Virus record (IMG/VR): IMGVR_UViG_3300034103_000802
Span: 1 to 42,388 of that record
Origin: a virus
Strand: one strand, 5' to 3'
Length of the DNA: 42,388 nt
Positions 1 through 8,900 of this stretch are shown one piece after another. A program made the translations under genes and the position numbers. The notes below the pieces were generated by a model. It worked only from the letters and a program-made list of their open reading frames with translations, made no database searches and was not told where the DNA came from. Position 1 is the first letter of the stretch. Each line of letters begins with the position of its first letter.

Positions 1-240
1 ATTGCGCCACTGGGTGTAGAGGAAGCAGGCCAGAACCCCTCCTACCACTCCAAAAACGATCCCGGCAGAGTCACTCCTGCCCCCTGAGAGCATGGAGTGG
101 ATGAATCCACCAAAAACAGACCCTGCCACCCCTGTGGCGATGGTCGGGATCCAGCCCGGGGGAGTCTCGCCCTTGTAAATGGCCCTCGCGATGCCCCCCA
201 CAATCGCCCCATAGACCAGCCAACTCAAAATCGTGAACAT
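1..240 (-). CDS. GlsB/YeaQ/YmgE-like small membrane protein (3' end cut by window)
   Basis: The frame opens at ATG 240 behind a strong AAGGAGG site and stays open for 80 codons to base 1, so the C-terminus is missing. The protein begins MFTILSWLVYGAIVGGIAR, followed by a Gly-rich hydrophobic segment (GVAGSVFGGFI) and another (GIVFGVVGGVLACFLY). This alternation of short Gly-rich membrane helices around a GW-I-T loop is typical of the GlsB/YeaQ/YmgE (transglycosylase-associated) family of inner-membrane stress proteins. It is the most distal gene here, after the fibre genes. A role in lysis or envelope stress is inference. The family assignment rests on pattern recognition only. Confidence 0.75.
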   Translation of the reverse strand, partial: MFTILSWLVYGAIVGGIARAIYKGETPPGWIPTIATGVAGSVFGGFIHSMLSGGRSDSAGIVFGVVGGVLACFLYTQWRN

Positions 241-261
241 TTTCGATCCTCCTTGATGAAG

Positions 262-732
262 TTAGATTGTGGAGGCCTCTCTGAAGGCCTGATCCACCTG
301 TTCCTGAGAAAGTCCAAGAGAAAAAGCGATTGATTCGAGCATCGGGTGCCGCCTCTCGCAGTAGGGGGCGAATTCCCACTCTACTTGGGCCTCTTGGCGA
401 GCTTGCTGGTCTGGAATTGCAGCAAGTGCCGACTCGATCGCCGACAGGCCGCCCGGAATGTTTCTTACAACCCAGATTCGGATCTGTCTGGCCGTGACGC
501 TCGCAGGCACTGACCGCTCCACAGGCAAATCGACACTCTCGTTCGTCCATCCGTCGCCAAGGGCCGACAGGATGTCGGTGGAGTTTGGCGTCCCGATTAG
601 CGTCCATTGCGATGTCGGAGCGCCGGTGCGCTGCTCCTGCGCCGATGAGTAGGCCGCGAGGATGTAGTCGCTCTCGCTGATAGAGATGACTGTGGCGACT
701 GCACCTTCAATGCCAGCAAACCAGATATACAT
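262..732 (-). CDS. Hypothetical tail-tip protein
   Basis: 156 residues, ATG start one base after the stop of the propeller gene, with a weak AGGTCG site. I recognise no domain. The N-terminal half looks beta-rich (MYIWFAGIEGAVATVISI). The C-terminal half is helical and acidic (about residues 95-156, rich in E, Q and A). Its place between the propeller gene and the membrane-protein gene suggests a structural or chaperone role in the adhesion apparatus. The helical tail would suit a fibre-assembly chaperone, but nothing in the sequence proves that. Confidence 0.7.
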   Translation of the reverse strand: MYIWFAGIEGAVATVISISESDYILAAYSSAQEQRTGAPTSQWTLIGTPNSTDILSALGDGWTNESVDLPVERSVPASVTARQIRIWVVRNIPGGLSAIESALAAIPDQQARQEAQVEWEFAPYCERRHPMLESIAFSLGLSQEQVDQAFREASTI

Positions 733-733
733 T

Positions 734-1921
734 CTACGACCTGTTGTAAAAGGAACCGCTCAGTATTACGTTTTGGTTATAAGTGCTGCCCGCCCTGCCG
801 TAGGTCCGCGCCTGCGTGCCGCTGTACGCGCAGATAATCATGCGACCATCCATCAAAAGCGATGCACCTAGCACAGCGTTTGCCCCCGGAAGTGTGCCTG
901 CGGCCAGCGTCACCGTGTCCGTGACTGGATCATAGATTCGCAACGAGGTCGCGTTGAACGGCGTCATCAGTATGCGACCGTCAGGCATCAGCACGCCATA
1001 AGCGAAGGAATTGCTGGCGGGGAATGTCGCAGGGCCAGCCAACGTCACTCTGTCTGCGTATGGGTCATAGATTCGTATCTGCGTGGCGCTGAGTGGAACG
1101 CATAGCACCCTGCCATCAGCCATCAGTACGCAGCCTGCGTAAGCGTTAGAGCCCGGGAATGAGCTTGCTGGTCCGGCGGCGTAGACAGTGTTGTTGGTCG
1201 GGTCAAAGATCCTCGCCTGCGTTGCCGAGCGAGGGCAGACAAACACGCGACCGTCAAGCATCAGCGCGCAACCCTGCCAATCGTTTGCGCCTGCGGAGAA
1301 CGTGCCGTAGCTGGAAACTGTGTCATTACGCGGATCGTAGACTCGCGCCACCGAGGTTGCAGACCCAGTGACTGGCGCGGGCGAGCAAAACACGCGCCCG
1401 TCTCGGAGGAGCACGCCATTATTGTGCGACGTAGGAAACGAGCCTGCTGGACCGACGAGGCTGACAGTATCCGTGCGTGGATCGTAGACTCGCGCCTGAG
1501 TTGCGCCGATGTTTGGGACGCAAAACACGCGACCGTCCTGCATCAGTACGCCGCCGGCGTAAGCGGTAGAGCCCGGGAATGAGCTTGCTGGTCCGGCTGT
1601 CGATACCGTATTTGTCCGTGGATTGTATATTCTCGCCTGCGTAGCGTTTCGCGGTGGGAAGAACACACTGCCGTCGGGCAGCGTGACGCCGCCTTGATGC
1701 GCTGCCGCCGTACCGGGGAATGACCCGCCGGCAAGAGATAGCGTATCCGTGACTCTCGCGGACGACGCGATGCCGAATCTGATGGCGGCAGCGTAGCGAG
1801 ACAAATCCGCAGAACTCTGCCAATCGGGCAAGCCGGAACTGGATCGCGGCCCGTCCGACGGCTGCGGTGATACAGCCGGCATCGCCACGGCTGCCGATGA
1901 GCCAAAGATGCCAGCGTTCAT
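734..1921 (-). CDS. Seven-bladed beta-propeller protein, likely receptor-binding
   Basis: 395 residues. From about residue 75 there are seven consecutive repeats of 43-49 residues. Each is built like GGVLMxDGRVFCVP, then ATQARIYDPRTDTV, then a Gly-Pro-Ser-Phe-Pro linker. Seven DGR/DGS turns and seven R-x-Y/F-(D/N)P-like strands can be counted (the last blade has only RTYG), so a closed seven-bladed propeller of Kelch/RCC1-like type is predicted. The first 70 residues are Ser/Ala/Pro-rich and may attach it to the fibre. The start overlaps the upstream stop as TAATG. In a fibre cluster such a propeller most likely binds a host surface ligand; that is inference. Confidence 0.8.
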   Translation of the reverse strand: MNAGIFGSSAAVAMPAVSPQPSDGPRSSSGLPDWQSSADLSRYAAAIRFGIASSARVTDTLSLAGGSFPGTAAAHQGGVTLPDGSVFFPPRNATQARIYNPRTNTVSTAGPASSFPGSTAYAGGVLMQDGRVFCVPNIGATQARVYDPRTDTVSLVGPAGSFPTSHNNGVLLRDGRVFCSPAPVTGSATSVARVYDPRNDTVSSYGTFSAGANDWQGCALMLDGRVFVCPRSATQARIFDPTNNTVYAAGPASSFPGSNAYAGCVLMADGRVLCVPLSATQIRIYDPYADRVTLAGPATFPASNSFAYGVLMPDGRILMTPFNATSLRIYDPVTDTVTLAAGTLPGANAVLGASLLMDGRMIICAYSGTQARTYGRAGSTYNQNVILSGSFYNRS

Positions 1922-2304
1922 TAGAGATCAGCGCCAAGGGCCGTGACGTGCGTGGCCTGCGAAACGCTTGTCGTCGCTCGCAGCGACCATGACGCGGACG
2001 GCAGAATCAGGTTGTTGTAGACGACTGACACGCGCGTCTGCTGCACGGTTGACGATCCTGTGGCTGCGGCAATCGTCACCTCATCGAAGAGCCAGTATGT
2101 GGTCCCGTCGTACAGGAAAAGCCGCACAATCGCCGCCGCGCTTGTGGCCGCACATTTGACCACCACCTCAGCGATCCTTGTGCCGGCGGCCACGCCCGTC
2201 AGCACAGTGCCGACGTTGCTGGGGGCGGTGTACGACGAGTCTGCGGTGGCGATGCTGACCGCTCCAACTCTTGGAGTTACTGCGAATGCTGGTGATGTTG
2301 CCAT
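1921..2304 (-). CDS. Small beta-rich structural protein, fibre cluster
   Basis: 127 residues, ATG behind GGAGCAGCA. The composition is Ala/Thr/Val/Ser-rich with alternating hydrophobics, as in phage virion beta-sandwiches (FLYDGTTYWLFDEVTI in the middle). No named family is recognised. It ends at TAATG, shared with the propeller gene, so the two are probably translationally coupled and used together at the tail tip. A coat, spike or fibre-associated subunit would all fit. Confidence 0.75.
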   Translation of the reverse strand: MATSPAFAVTPRVGAVSIATADSSYTAPSNVGTVLTGVAAGTRIAEVVVKCAATSAAAIVRLFLYDGTTYWLFDEVTIAAATGSSTVQQTRVSVVYNNLILPSASWSLRATTSVSQATHVTALGADL

Positions 2305-2312
2305 TGCTGCTC

Positions 2313-2546
2313 CTACCTAAAGGTCTGCCAGAGGTACATGCGTGCGGCTGCGTTCGCGCCGGCCGCGAGGTCGCTTATCTGCGAGACGGCGACTGTCACA
2401 GGGTCCGATCCGCTCGCGCCGTGCGTGGATGCGTGGCCCGCGACGTTGCCTGACAGCTCCCAAGCATAGCCCGACCATGTGTATTGGCGGCCGTTCTGAG
2501 ACGACGTTTGGCCGACAGTCGGCGAGGATGGGAATGAGAGTGCCAT
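2313..2546 (-). CDS. Short fibre-tip protein with bacterial-virion W-x-GYAWE motif
   Basis: 77 residues. The N-terminus MALSFPSSPTVGQTSS followed by YTWSGYAWEL is a pattern often seen at the start of phage fibre and receptor-binding proteins. The next segment (HASTHGASGSDPVTV) resembles the H-x-T/S-H-x-x-GG/GSDP motif common in tail fibres. The protein ends after MYLWQTFR, so it may be a free trimer-tip fragment or a split fibre. It sits between the FN3/LamG fibre and a beta-rich protein. Start ATG 2546, with GGATAAC as a weak ribosome site. Confidence 0.75.
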   Translation of the reverse strand: MALSFPSSPTVGQTSSQNGRQYTWSGYAWELSGNVAGHASTHGASGSDPVTVAVSQISDLAAGANAAARMYLWQTFR

Positions 2547-2548
2547 GA

Positions 2549-3832
2549 TCAGTTATCCGGAAAGGCCGCCGTCGGGACCGTGAGCGTGCTGGCGCTGTAT
2601 CTCGCTACGCCGCGAGTGACACGCACCTCGTCTATGTAGCCGTCGATGTTGTTGGATGCACCGTCGCAGAATGCGCCGATTGTTCCGCCGGCGGCAGTGT
2701 CGTCGTAAGAGGACGTTGTGGACGCAACTTGCGACCCGTCGACGTACATGCGAGTGGTTCCACTCGCACGCGACAGCGCAACGTGCGACCACTGCGACAG
2801 CGGGATAATCGCGCTGCTTGTCGACATGATGTTTGACCCGTTGTGGAAAACGTACACTGTCCCTCCGCTGACGAGATACCAGATGAAACCATTGAATCGC
2901 GAGCCCGATCCGCCAATCGGCGTCGACTCCCACAGCCCCGCCGTCGCGTAGGAGTTGAGCCTCAGCCACATTTCGATCGTGAAGTCTCCTGTGCCCATCG
3001 TCAGCGTGCTGCCGCTGCCAAACGACAGGTAGTCGCCGCCGCCAACAGACAGCCATGACTTTGATCCAAACCGTGACTGCGCCGTCGACTGCGTTGAGTT
3101 GCCAAACGCCGTGATCGATCTGCCGACCGATGACGAGTCGGTGAATGTTGCGCCCGAGCCCTCCATGTGCATCAGCAGCGCGACGCTGGAGAAATTCGGG
3201 TCACCAACCGTTGGCGTGATAGCCGAAGACGCAGAACTGTAGCTTCCCGTGCCGATCCCGTTCACGGCCGCCACTCTAAAAGTCACAGCCGTGCCGTTCG
3301 ACAACCCAGTCACCGTCGCACTCGTCGCCGTGCTAGTGCCGTCCGAAAACGTCGTCCATGTGCTGCCGCTGTTCGTCGAATACTGGATTAGGTAGTCCGT
3401 GATCGGCGTCTGCGACAGCACGGTCGGGGCAGACCAACTCACCGTTGCCTGCGCGTTGCCGGCGCTGGCTGTGACGCTTGTCGGGGCCGGCGGGAGCAGG
3501 AGATCGAATCGGGAGTCATAGGAAGATACTGCACCGACCTCCACCCACACCGAGTTCGTCGAGTCCCACCTGTACAGCCTCGAAGTATCGGTGACGATGT
3601 ACAGCCGCCCTGCGGTCCCCGGGTTGGGCAGGCTGGATGCCGCCGCAACCTCATAGATCTCAGCCGTGCCGGATCCGCCACCCCCGCTCGTAGCAAGCGC
3701 CGTGACGACACCAGACGCGTTGCGATAGAACAGCTTGCCATCTGCCTCGTTGATGGCAATCTGTCCGCTCACGAGTGACGCTGGGGTCGCCCCTGCGGTC
3801 GTGCTTCGGAGGATACGGATCGTGTTTGGCAT
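2549..3832 (-). CDS. Tail fibre with FN3 and LamG domains
   Basis: 427 residues. The N-terminus MPNTIRILRSTTAG matches that of the next fibre upstream (MPNTIRIKRTTTSN), so both probably attach to the same virion socket. Residues about 114-212 form a fibronectin type III domain (PPAPTSVTAS to SSAITPT). Residues about 214-427 form a concanavalin/LamG-like domain (FSSVALLMHMEGSG, TIEMWLRLNS, GYIDEVRVTRGVARY). LamG domains commonly bind glycans, so a host-polysaccharide adhesin is likely. The FN3 and LamG parts are paralogous to those of the 1187-residue fibre. The start is coupled to the upstream stop as TAATG. Confidence 0.88.
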   Translation of the reverse strand: MPNTIRILRSTTAGATPASLVSGQIAINEADGKLFYRNASGVVTALATSGGGGSGTAEIYEVAAASSLPNPGTAGRLYIVTDTSRLYRWDSTNSVWVEVGAVSSYDSRFDLLLPPAPTSVTASAGNAQATVSWSAPTVLSQTPITDYLIQYSTNSGSTWTTFSDGTSTATSATVTGLSNGTAVTFRVAAVNGIGTGSYSSASSAITPTVGDPNFSSVALLMHMEGSGATFTDSSSVGRSITAFGNSTQSTAQSRFGSKSWLSVGGGDYLSFGSGSTLTMGTGDFTIEMWLRLNSYATAGLWESTPIGGSGSRFNGFIWYLVSGGTVYVFHNGSNIMSTSSAIIPLSQWSHVALSRASGTTRMYVDGSQVASTTSSYDDTAAGGTIGAFCDGASNNIDGYIDEVRVTRGVARYSASTLTVPTAAFPDN

Positions 3833-5298
3833 TAGGAGAACGTGCCCCCGTCAATCTCTGACGAGGGGCTGAGATAATCGGTTCCTTCGACCGCCGCCGA
3901 CACACTTCCGCCGCCGGCGCCCTTCAGGAGCCCCGTCGCCGTGATCGCGGCCTGATAGTCAGTGCCAGCCGTTGCCGCAGAGATCGAGCCGCTGCCGGCC
4001 CCCTTGAGGATCCCCGTGGCGCTGATCTGAGACTGGGCGTCAGTGATCCCATACCCGGCGAGCGTCGTCGGGTTCGTGCCGGCCGTCACGCGGCCATACG
4101 TGTCCACAGTGACAGACTTGTAGGTCGAGGCCGACACGCCAGTGGTGGCAAGGTCGATCGAGTCTGCGTTGACCACGATGCGGCCAGAGTCGGCAGTAGC
4201 CACATCCAGAGTATTGCCAGTCTTCGTCATTCCGGCCCCGGCCGTGATCTGGCCGGCGCCGGAGAACTGAGCGAACGTCAGGGCAGTCGTGCCAAGAGTG
4301 ATGGGCTGATTCGTCGAGAGAACCCATCCCGAGTCCGCCCCCGCAGACCCTTCCTCCACGAACGTGAACAACCCGCCCGTCACCTCGGTGCTGCTATCAG
4401 CATCGGTGGCACGAGACCACGAGCCAGCGGCCACGACGTAGATGCCGTTCTCGGATCCGGTCGTCTGGTTCTTGACCAGCACGCGATCGCCAGCAATGAC
4501 GGACACGCCGTCGATCGTCTGCGTGCCAGAGAGAGTGATGTTCGCAGTCGTGGCGACACGCACAGACGCCTTCACGTCGAGCCCAGTGCGAGCAGCGTCG
4601 GCGTAGGCCTTGGTGCAGGCATCCTGTGGGTTGACAGGATCGGCGAGGTTCGTGATCGTCTGCGAGTTCATCGACACCGACGACGTCGGTGAAGCAAACT
4701 GATCGAGGCGATAGCCCTGAGCAGTCGTCGCGAAATCGCCGATCTTCGAGGCAGTCAGCGAAGGGATGTCGCCGGCCACGAGTGCCCGGAACGTCGGCGC
4801 AGCGTCAGATCCTGTCGTCGGGCCAGCCCAGACATAGTTCGCGGTCTGGCTGGCAAGACTTGCCGAGAGCGTGCCCGAGCCCGTCACGGGCGAGCCAGAC
4901 ACAGAGAAGATGCCGGGCAGCGACAGGCTGACGCTCGTGACTGTGCCGGTGTAAGTCTCGCTCGTCAGGTAGCCCTGCGACTTCACGTAGGCCGTGGTGG
5001 CGACCTTGGTGCTGTTGTCGCTGGAGGACTGGGTCGTAGCAGAGGCCGACGATCCGAGATTCACAGTGCCGCTGAACGTATACGTGCCGGCGGCGGTCTG
5101 CGTGAGGCCGCTCGAAAGGCCGAGGAACGCACCCGTTCCGCCAACATCGATCACGCTAGTTGCTGAACCATTCTGCCCAGCGGTGCCAGTGCCGTAGACC
5201 AAGATCGCCGAACCCTCGATGAACGCAAGCTCCGCATTCGCGAGGGAGGAGGGACGGTTCGACGTCGTGGTTCTCTTTATCCTGATCGTATTTGGCAC
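3832..5298 (-). CDS. Tail fibre protein, MPNTIRI type
   Basis: 488 residues starting at GTG behind AAGGAGGG. After the MPNTIRI anchor it is a low-complexity Ser/Thr/Gly/Ala fibre with degenerate repeats: GILKGAGSGSISAATAGTDY and its near copy ending AAVEGTDY lie close to the C-terminus. A middle region (about 245-355) reads DAARTGLDVKASVRVATTANI, then GDRVLVKNQTTGSENGIY, then GSWSRATDAD. That is the phage fibre module sometimes called the T4-like long-tail-fibre or cyanophage fibre repeat. It contains no enzyme motif. It is the longest fibre in the downstream group and lies between the collagen-like protein and the LamG fibre. Confidence 0.85.
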   Translation of the reverse strand: MPNTIRIKRTTTSNRPSSLANAELAFIEGSAILVYGTGTAGQNGSATSVIDVGGTGAFLGLSSGLTQTAAGTYTFSGTVNLGSSASATTQSSSDNSTKVATTAYVKSQGYLTSETYTGTVTSVSLSLPGIFSVSGSPVTGSGTLSASLASQTANYVWAGPTTGSDAAPTFRALVAGDIPSLTASKIGDFATTAQGYRLDQFASPTSSVSMNSQTITNLADPVNPQDACTKAYADAARTGLDVKASVRVATTANITLSGTQTIDGVSVIAGDRVLVKNQTTGSENGIYVVAAGSWSRATDADSSTEVTGGLFTFVEEGSAGADSGWVLSTNQPITLGTTALTFAQFSGAGQITAGAGMTKTGNTLDVATADSGRIVVNADSIDLATTGVSASTYKSVTVDTYGRVTAGTNPTTLAGYGITDAQSQISATGILKGAGSGSISAATAGTDYQAAITATGLLKGAGGGSVSAAVEGTDYLSPSSEIDGGTFS

Positions 5299-5300
5299 GG

Positions 5301-5621
5301 CTAAAACCCTCCTTGACTAACACATACAAGAGCGAGGAAGACGAGAAAGTTCCCGCCGTCCGTAATAACACTCTGATTCACATTGACCCAACGGCTTGCC
5401 GAGGACGAGTACCTCAGGAGGTCGTTGTTGGATAGGTTGGTGAGCGTCACGTCTTGGGCGTTCCCGATGGAGACCACGCCGGTCGGGCCCGGTGGCCCCT
5501 GCGGCCCAACGCCGCCAGAGGCCGTCGACGAGACTGCCGGAGACTGAACCACGGCGGCCGAAATGCCACCAGACGAGCTAACGCTCGCGACGATCGGCTG
5601 AGAGACGACAGTGGCTTTCAC
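5301..5621 (-). CDS. Small collagen-like fibre-associated protein
   Basis: 106 residues from a GTG that overlaps the upstream stop (GTGA). The centre holds a short Gly-X-Y run (GPQGPPGPTG, about residues 40-49), enough for a collagen-like trimer nucleus. It is flanked by Ser/Val-rich segments and followed by DVTLTNLSNNDLLRYSSSASRW, a motif common in phage fibres. It probably acts as a trimerising linker or adaptor among the fibre genes. A longer upstream start is possible in frame but lacks a ribosome site. Confidence 0.8.
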   Translation of the reverse strand: MKATVVSQPIVASVSSSGGISAAVVQSPAVSSTASGGVGPQGPPGPTGVVSIGNAQDVTLTNLSNNDLLRYSSSASRWVNVNQSVITDGGNFLVFLALVCVSQGGF

Positions 5622-5941
5622 GAGCGCACCTCGACGATCCCTGTCAGGTATGTCCTTTGAACGTCGCCAGTCTGGGTGACGATCATGCGCCAATTATAAG
5701 TGCCTACAGGCAGAGCCGAAGTCTGCGACTCCGTCAGAGAGATCCCGATTTTGCCGGTGGCTGCGTTGTCGATCGTGGTCGTCAGTGGCATCACGACGCT
5801 TCCCGTGACCGCCGACACGATGCTCGAAACGACGCTCACGCCGGTCATGTCCACGTCGAAGTCGATCTGCGTCCCGAACTGGTCAGACCTCCGGAAGCTC
5901 AAGTTCAGGGCACCGGGAAGCTGTGTGTATGTGTTGGGCAT
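5618..5941 (-). CDS. Fibre adaptor-like protein, paralogue B
   Basis: 107 residues, ATG behind GGGAG. It starts MPNTYTQLPGALNLSFRRSD and ends with SLTESQTSALPVGTYNW, then QRTYLTGIVEV. By eye it is paralogous to the 116-residue protein at 9550-9900: LP-x-x-L-x-LSF-x-R-x-D-x-FG near the start, and SL-x-ESQT, W and R-T-x-LxG near the end. In both cases the gene directly precedes fibre genes. A baseplate or neck adaptor role is inferred from that arrangement; no named family was recognised with certainty. Confidence 0.78.
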   Translation of the reverse strand: MPNTYTQLPGALNLSFRRSDQFGTQIDFDVDMTGVSVVSSIVSAVTGSVVMPLTTTIDNAATGKIGISLTESQTSALPVGTYNWRMIVTQTGDVQRTYLTGIVEVRS

Positions 5942-5984
5942 AATGTCAATCTCCCAGCGACTCCCACAATGCAATATCAGCCGC

Positions 5985-8900
5985 CTAGTCCGCCGGTGCC
6001 ACAAGCTGAATTTTTGGAACGATGACCGCACCGCCGGCAGGGTTCGCCGTCCACGTCCACCGATAGACTCGATACGCGGCTGGCGATGACAACGTGAACG
6101 TCCGCGTCTGGCCCGGCGTAAACGATTCTCCCGTGCGAGTGTCGATCACGGTGTACGTCGTGCCGTCGCTTGATCCAGACAGCGTCCACGCAGACGGCAC
6201 CTGCGACAAATTAGACGAAGAGTCGCCGTAGCCGGAAAGGTTTCTACTCGTGATAGTGTAGCCGCCGATCCCAGATGCCGATCCATCGCCAAAGTCGTAC
6301 TGAATCCAACTGTTCGTTGCTGGGCTCGGCGATCCGTAGAAGGTGGAGTCATTCGGCACTGTCGCCTTATCGAATGCCCGCCACGCATCGAGCCCAGCGC
6401 CGAGGATCGCAGACGCAGATGCAGTGCCGCTAGGCGCTGTGGCAGAGGTCATCAGCGGGATCGCCACAAACGAAACGGGGGGGCCCGCGTCAGGAAACGC
6501 CGCAGTCGGGACCGTTATCGTCGCGCCCGTCATCCCTCTTGCCGAGCCGACGGTGATTCTGAGGTCGTCGATGTAGCCTGTCATCGCGCCCGTTGCCGCT
6601 TGACGCCCGATATGCAGTGCGTTTGGGCCGGTCGTGAAATTCGTGCTATCGCTAATTTCGTTTCCGATTCGGGTGCCGTTCACATAGCAGCGAGCAACGC
6701 CGCTGGCTCTTGACACGGCAACGTGAGTCCATGTGTTGGCTTGTATGTTGTGGCCTGACCACACAAGCGGCCAGTCGACATTTGTGCGACCAATGCCAAT
6801 GGCGTTGCTCGCCATGCCGTTGAGCGCCCACTGAAAATATCCGCCGTTCATCGAGTCCGAGGCCATGAAATATTGATACGCAGAAGGGGCGGTGAAATAC
6901 CACCAGCCTTCGATGCAGAAGTCTCCAGTTCCGAAAGACAGGCCAGTAGCTGGCACCGAAAGATAGGTGCCGTTTTGACCGTCCATTGCGAGAGACTTCC
7001 CGCCCCACTTGGACTGCGTAGCCGACTGCGTTGCGTTGCCATTTGCAGTGATTGTCTTTGGCGCGCCACTGGAATCGACGAACGTCGACCCGCTGCCGTC
7101 GGCATGGAGCAGCAGCGCCACGGACGAGAAGAACGGGTCAGACCCAGCGGCGCCTTCAGGGAATGCCGCTGTCGGGACGGTGATTGTCGACCCCGTGTAG
7201 CCACGGGCGCTGCCGACGGTGATTCTGAGGTCGTCGATGTAGCCGTTGATAAAATTGCCGTCAACATTTCTTCCGATGAGTGCTGTGGCCGACGCTGGCG
7301 AAATACTTGCTGAATAGCTGAGTTGCGTAGCGTCACGCACGCCGTCCACATAGGCCGAGATGACTCCAGAACTGCGGACGAATGCAAAATGCGACCAGCT
7401 ACCAAGCGGCACAGATGTGCTGCTTCCGGTCAGTCGCACGCCTCCGGCGGTCACAAAATCCAGTCTGTGCCCGCCACCAATCGGATACACTCCAGCAACA
7501 AAATCTGCGAAGCTAGGCGACGCTCTTGTTTCGACAATTGAGCTATATATCGGGTTGCTAATTAGGTATATCCAGCCCTCGATGACGAAATCACCAGTGA
7601 ACGCCAAGGCGGAGCTTGGCAATGATAGGTTTGCGTCGCTGCCATTCAGCGCCAACGACTTTCCACCCCACTTGCTCTGCGCCGTGGATTGCGTCGCGCC
7701 GCCAACTGCCGTGATGGTTTTCGGCGTGCCGCTGGAGTCGACAAACGTCGACCCGCTGCCGTCGGCATGGAGGAGCAGCGCCACGGAGGAGAAGAACGGG
7801 TCGGAGGCAACGCCCGGCGTCACGCTGTCTGACGCTGATGAGTACGGCCCCGTTCCGGTGGCCGTGACCGCAGCCACCCGAAACATATAGGCTGTGCCAT
7901 TGGTGAGCGAGGTAACAACCGCTGAGGTATCCGTCGACGTGCCATCGGCGAACGTAGTCCACGACGAGCCATTGTTGCTTGAATACTGCACGACGTAGTC
8001 CGTGATCGCATAGCCGCCAGTCTCGGCTGGCGCGGTCCACGACACCGTCGCCTGCGAGTTGCCGCCGGCAGCCGTCACGCTCGTCGGCGAGCCCAGCGGG
8101 GTCCACGAGGCTATCGCAGTGCGACGCCACCCAGACGCTGACTTGACGTAGAAATAAGAAGCGTCGTAGGCAACGTCGCCGTTGCTGCCGCTCGCACTGG
8201 GAGACGCAGGCACGCTCGACCACGAGAATGACCCGCCGCCACCTCCGCCGCCCGTGGCCGCAAGCACGCCGTCCGTGATCGTCAGATTCGCGCCAACCTT
8301 GATACCTCCCAGCACCGTGTCAGACGCGGTCGGAAGCGTATAGTCGCCTCCCCCGCCACCCCCCGCGCTGGCCGCCGCCGCAATAGTGATCGAACTAGCG
8401 GCAGTAGTCACGGTCACGTTGCTGCCGGCGACAATCGTGATCCCGCCGGTCCCGCCGTTGAGGCTCGTGACGTAGCTGTGTCCGTGTGACGCCGATGCGG
8501 CAGTCACGTCGGCGGCGACGAGCGACACCACGCCGGCCTTCCCGTTGACGCTCACCACGTTGGCGACGCTCGTCAGATCGGTGATGTTCGCCGCGACGTG
8601 CGAGTGCGACGCCGATGCAGCCGACACATCGACAGAAGTCAAGGAGACGGTTCCCGTCTTGCCGTTGACGCTCGCGACGTTGCCGGCGCCGGCGATCGTG
8701 ATGGATGAGCCGGAGGTGGAGACCGTCACGTTCGCACCGGCGACGATCGACGGCGTGCCCGTGATCCCGTTGACGCTCACGACGTTCGCGACGGTCGTCA
8801 GGTTTGTGATGTTCGCGGCAACGTGCGTGTGGGACGTTGCCGCCTTGCCGTCGAGGGCCGATTGAACGGCCGACAGGGCCCTCGAACTTGTGAAGTACAG

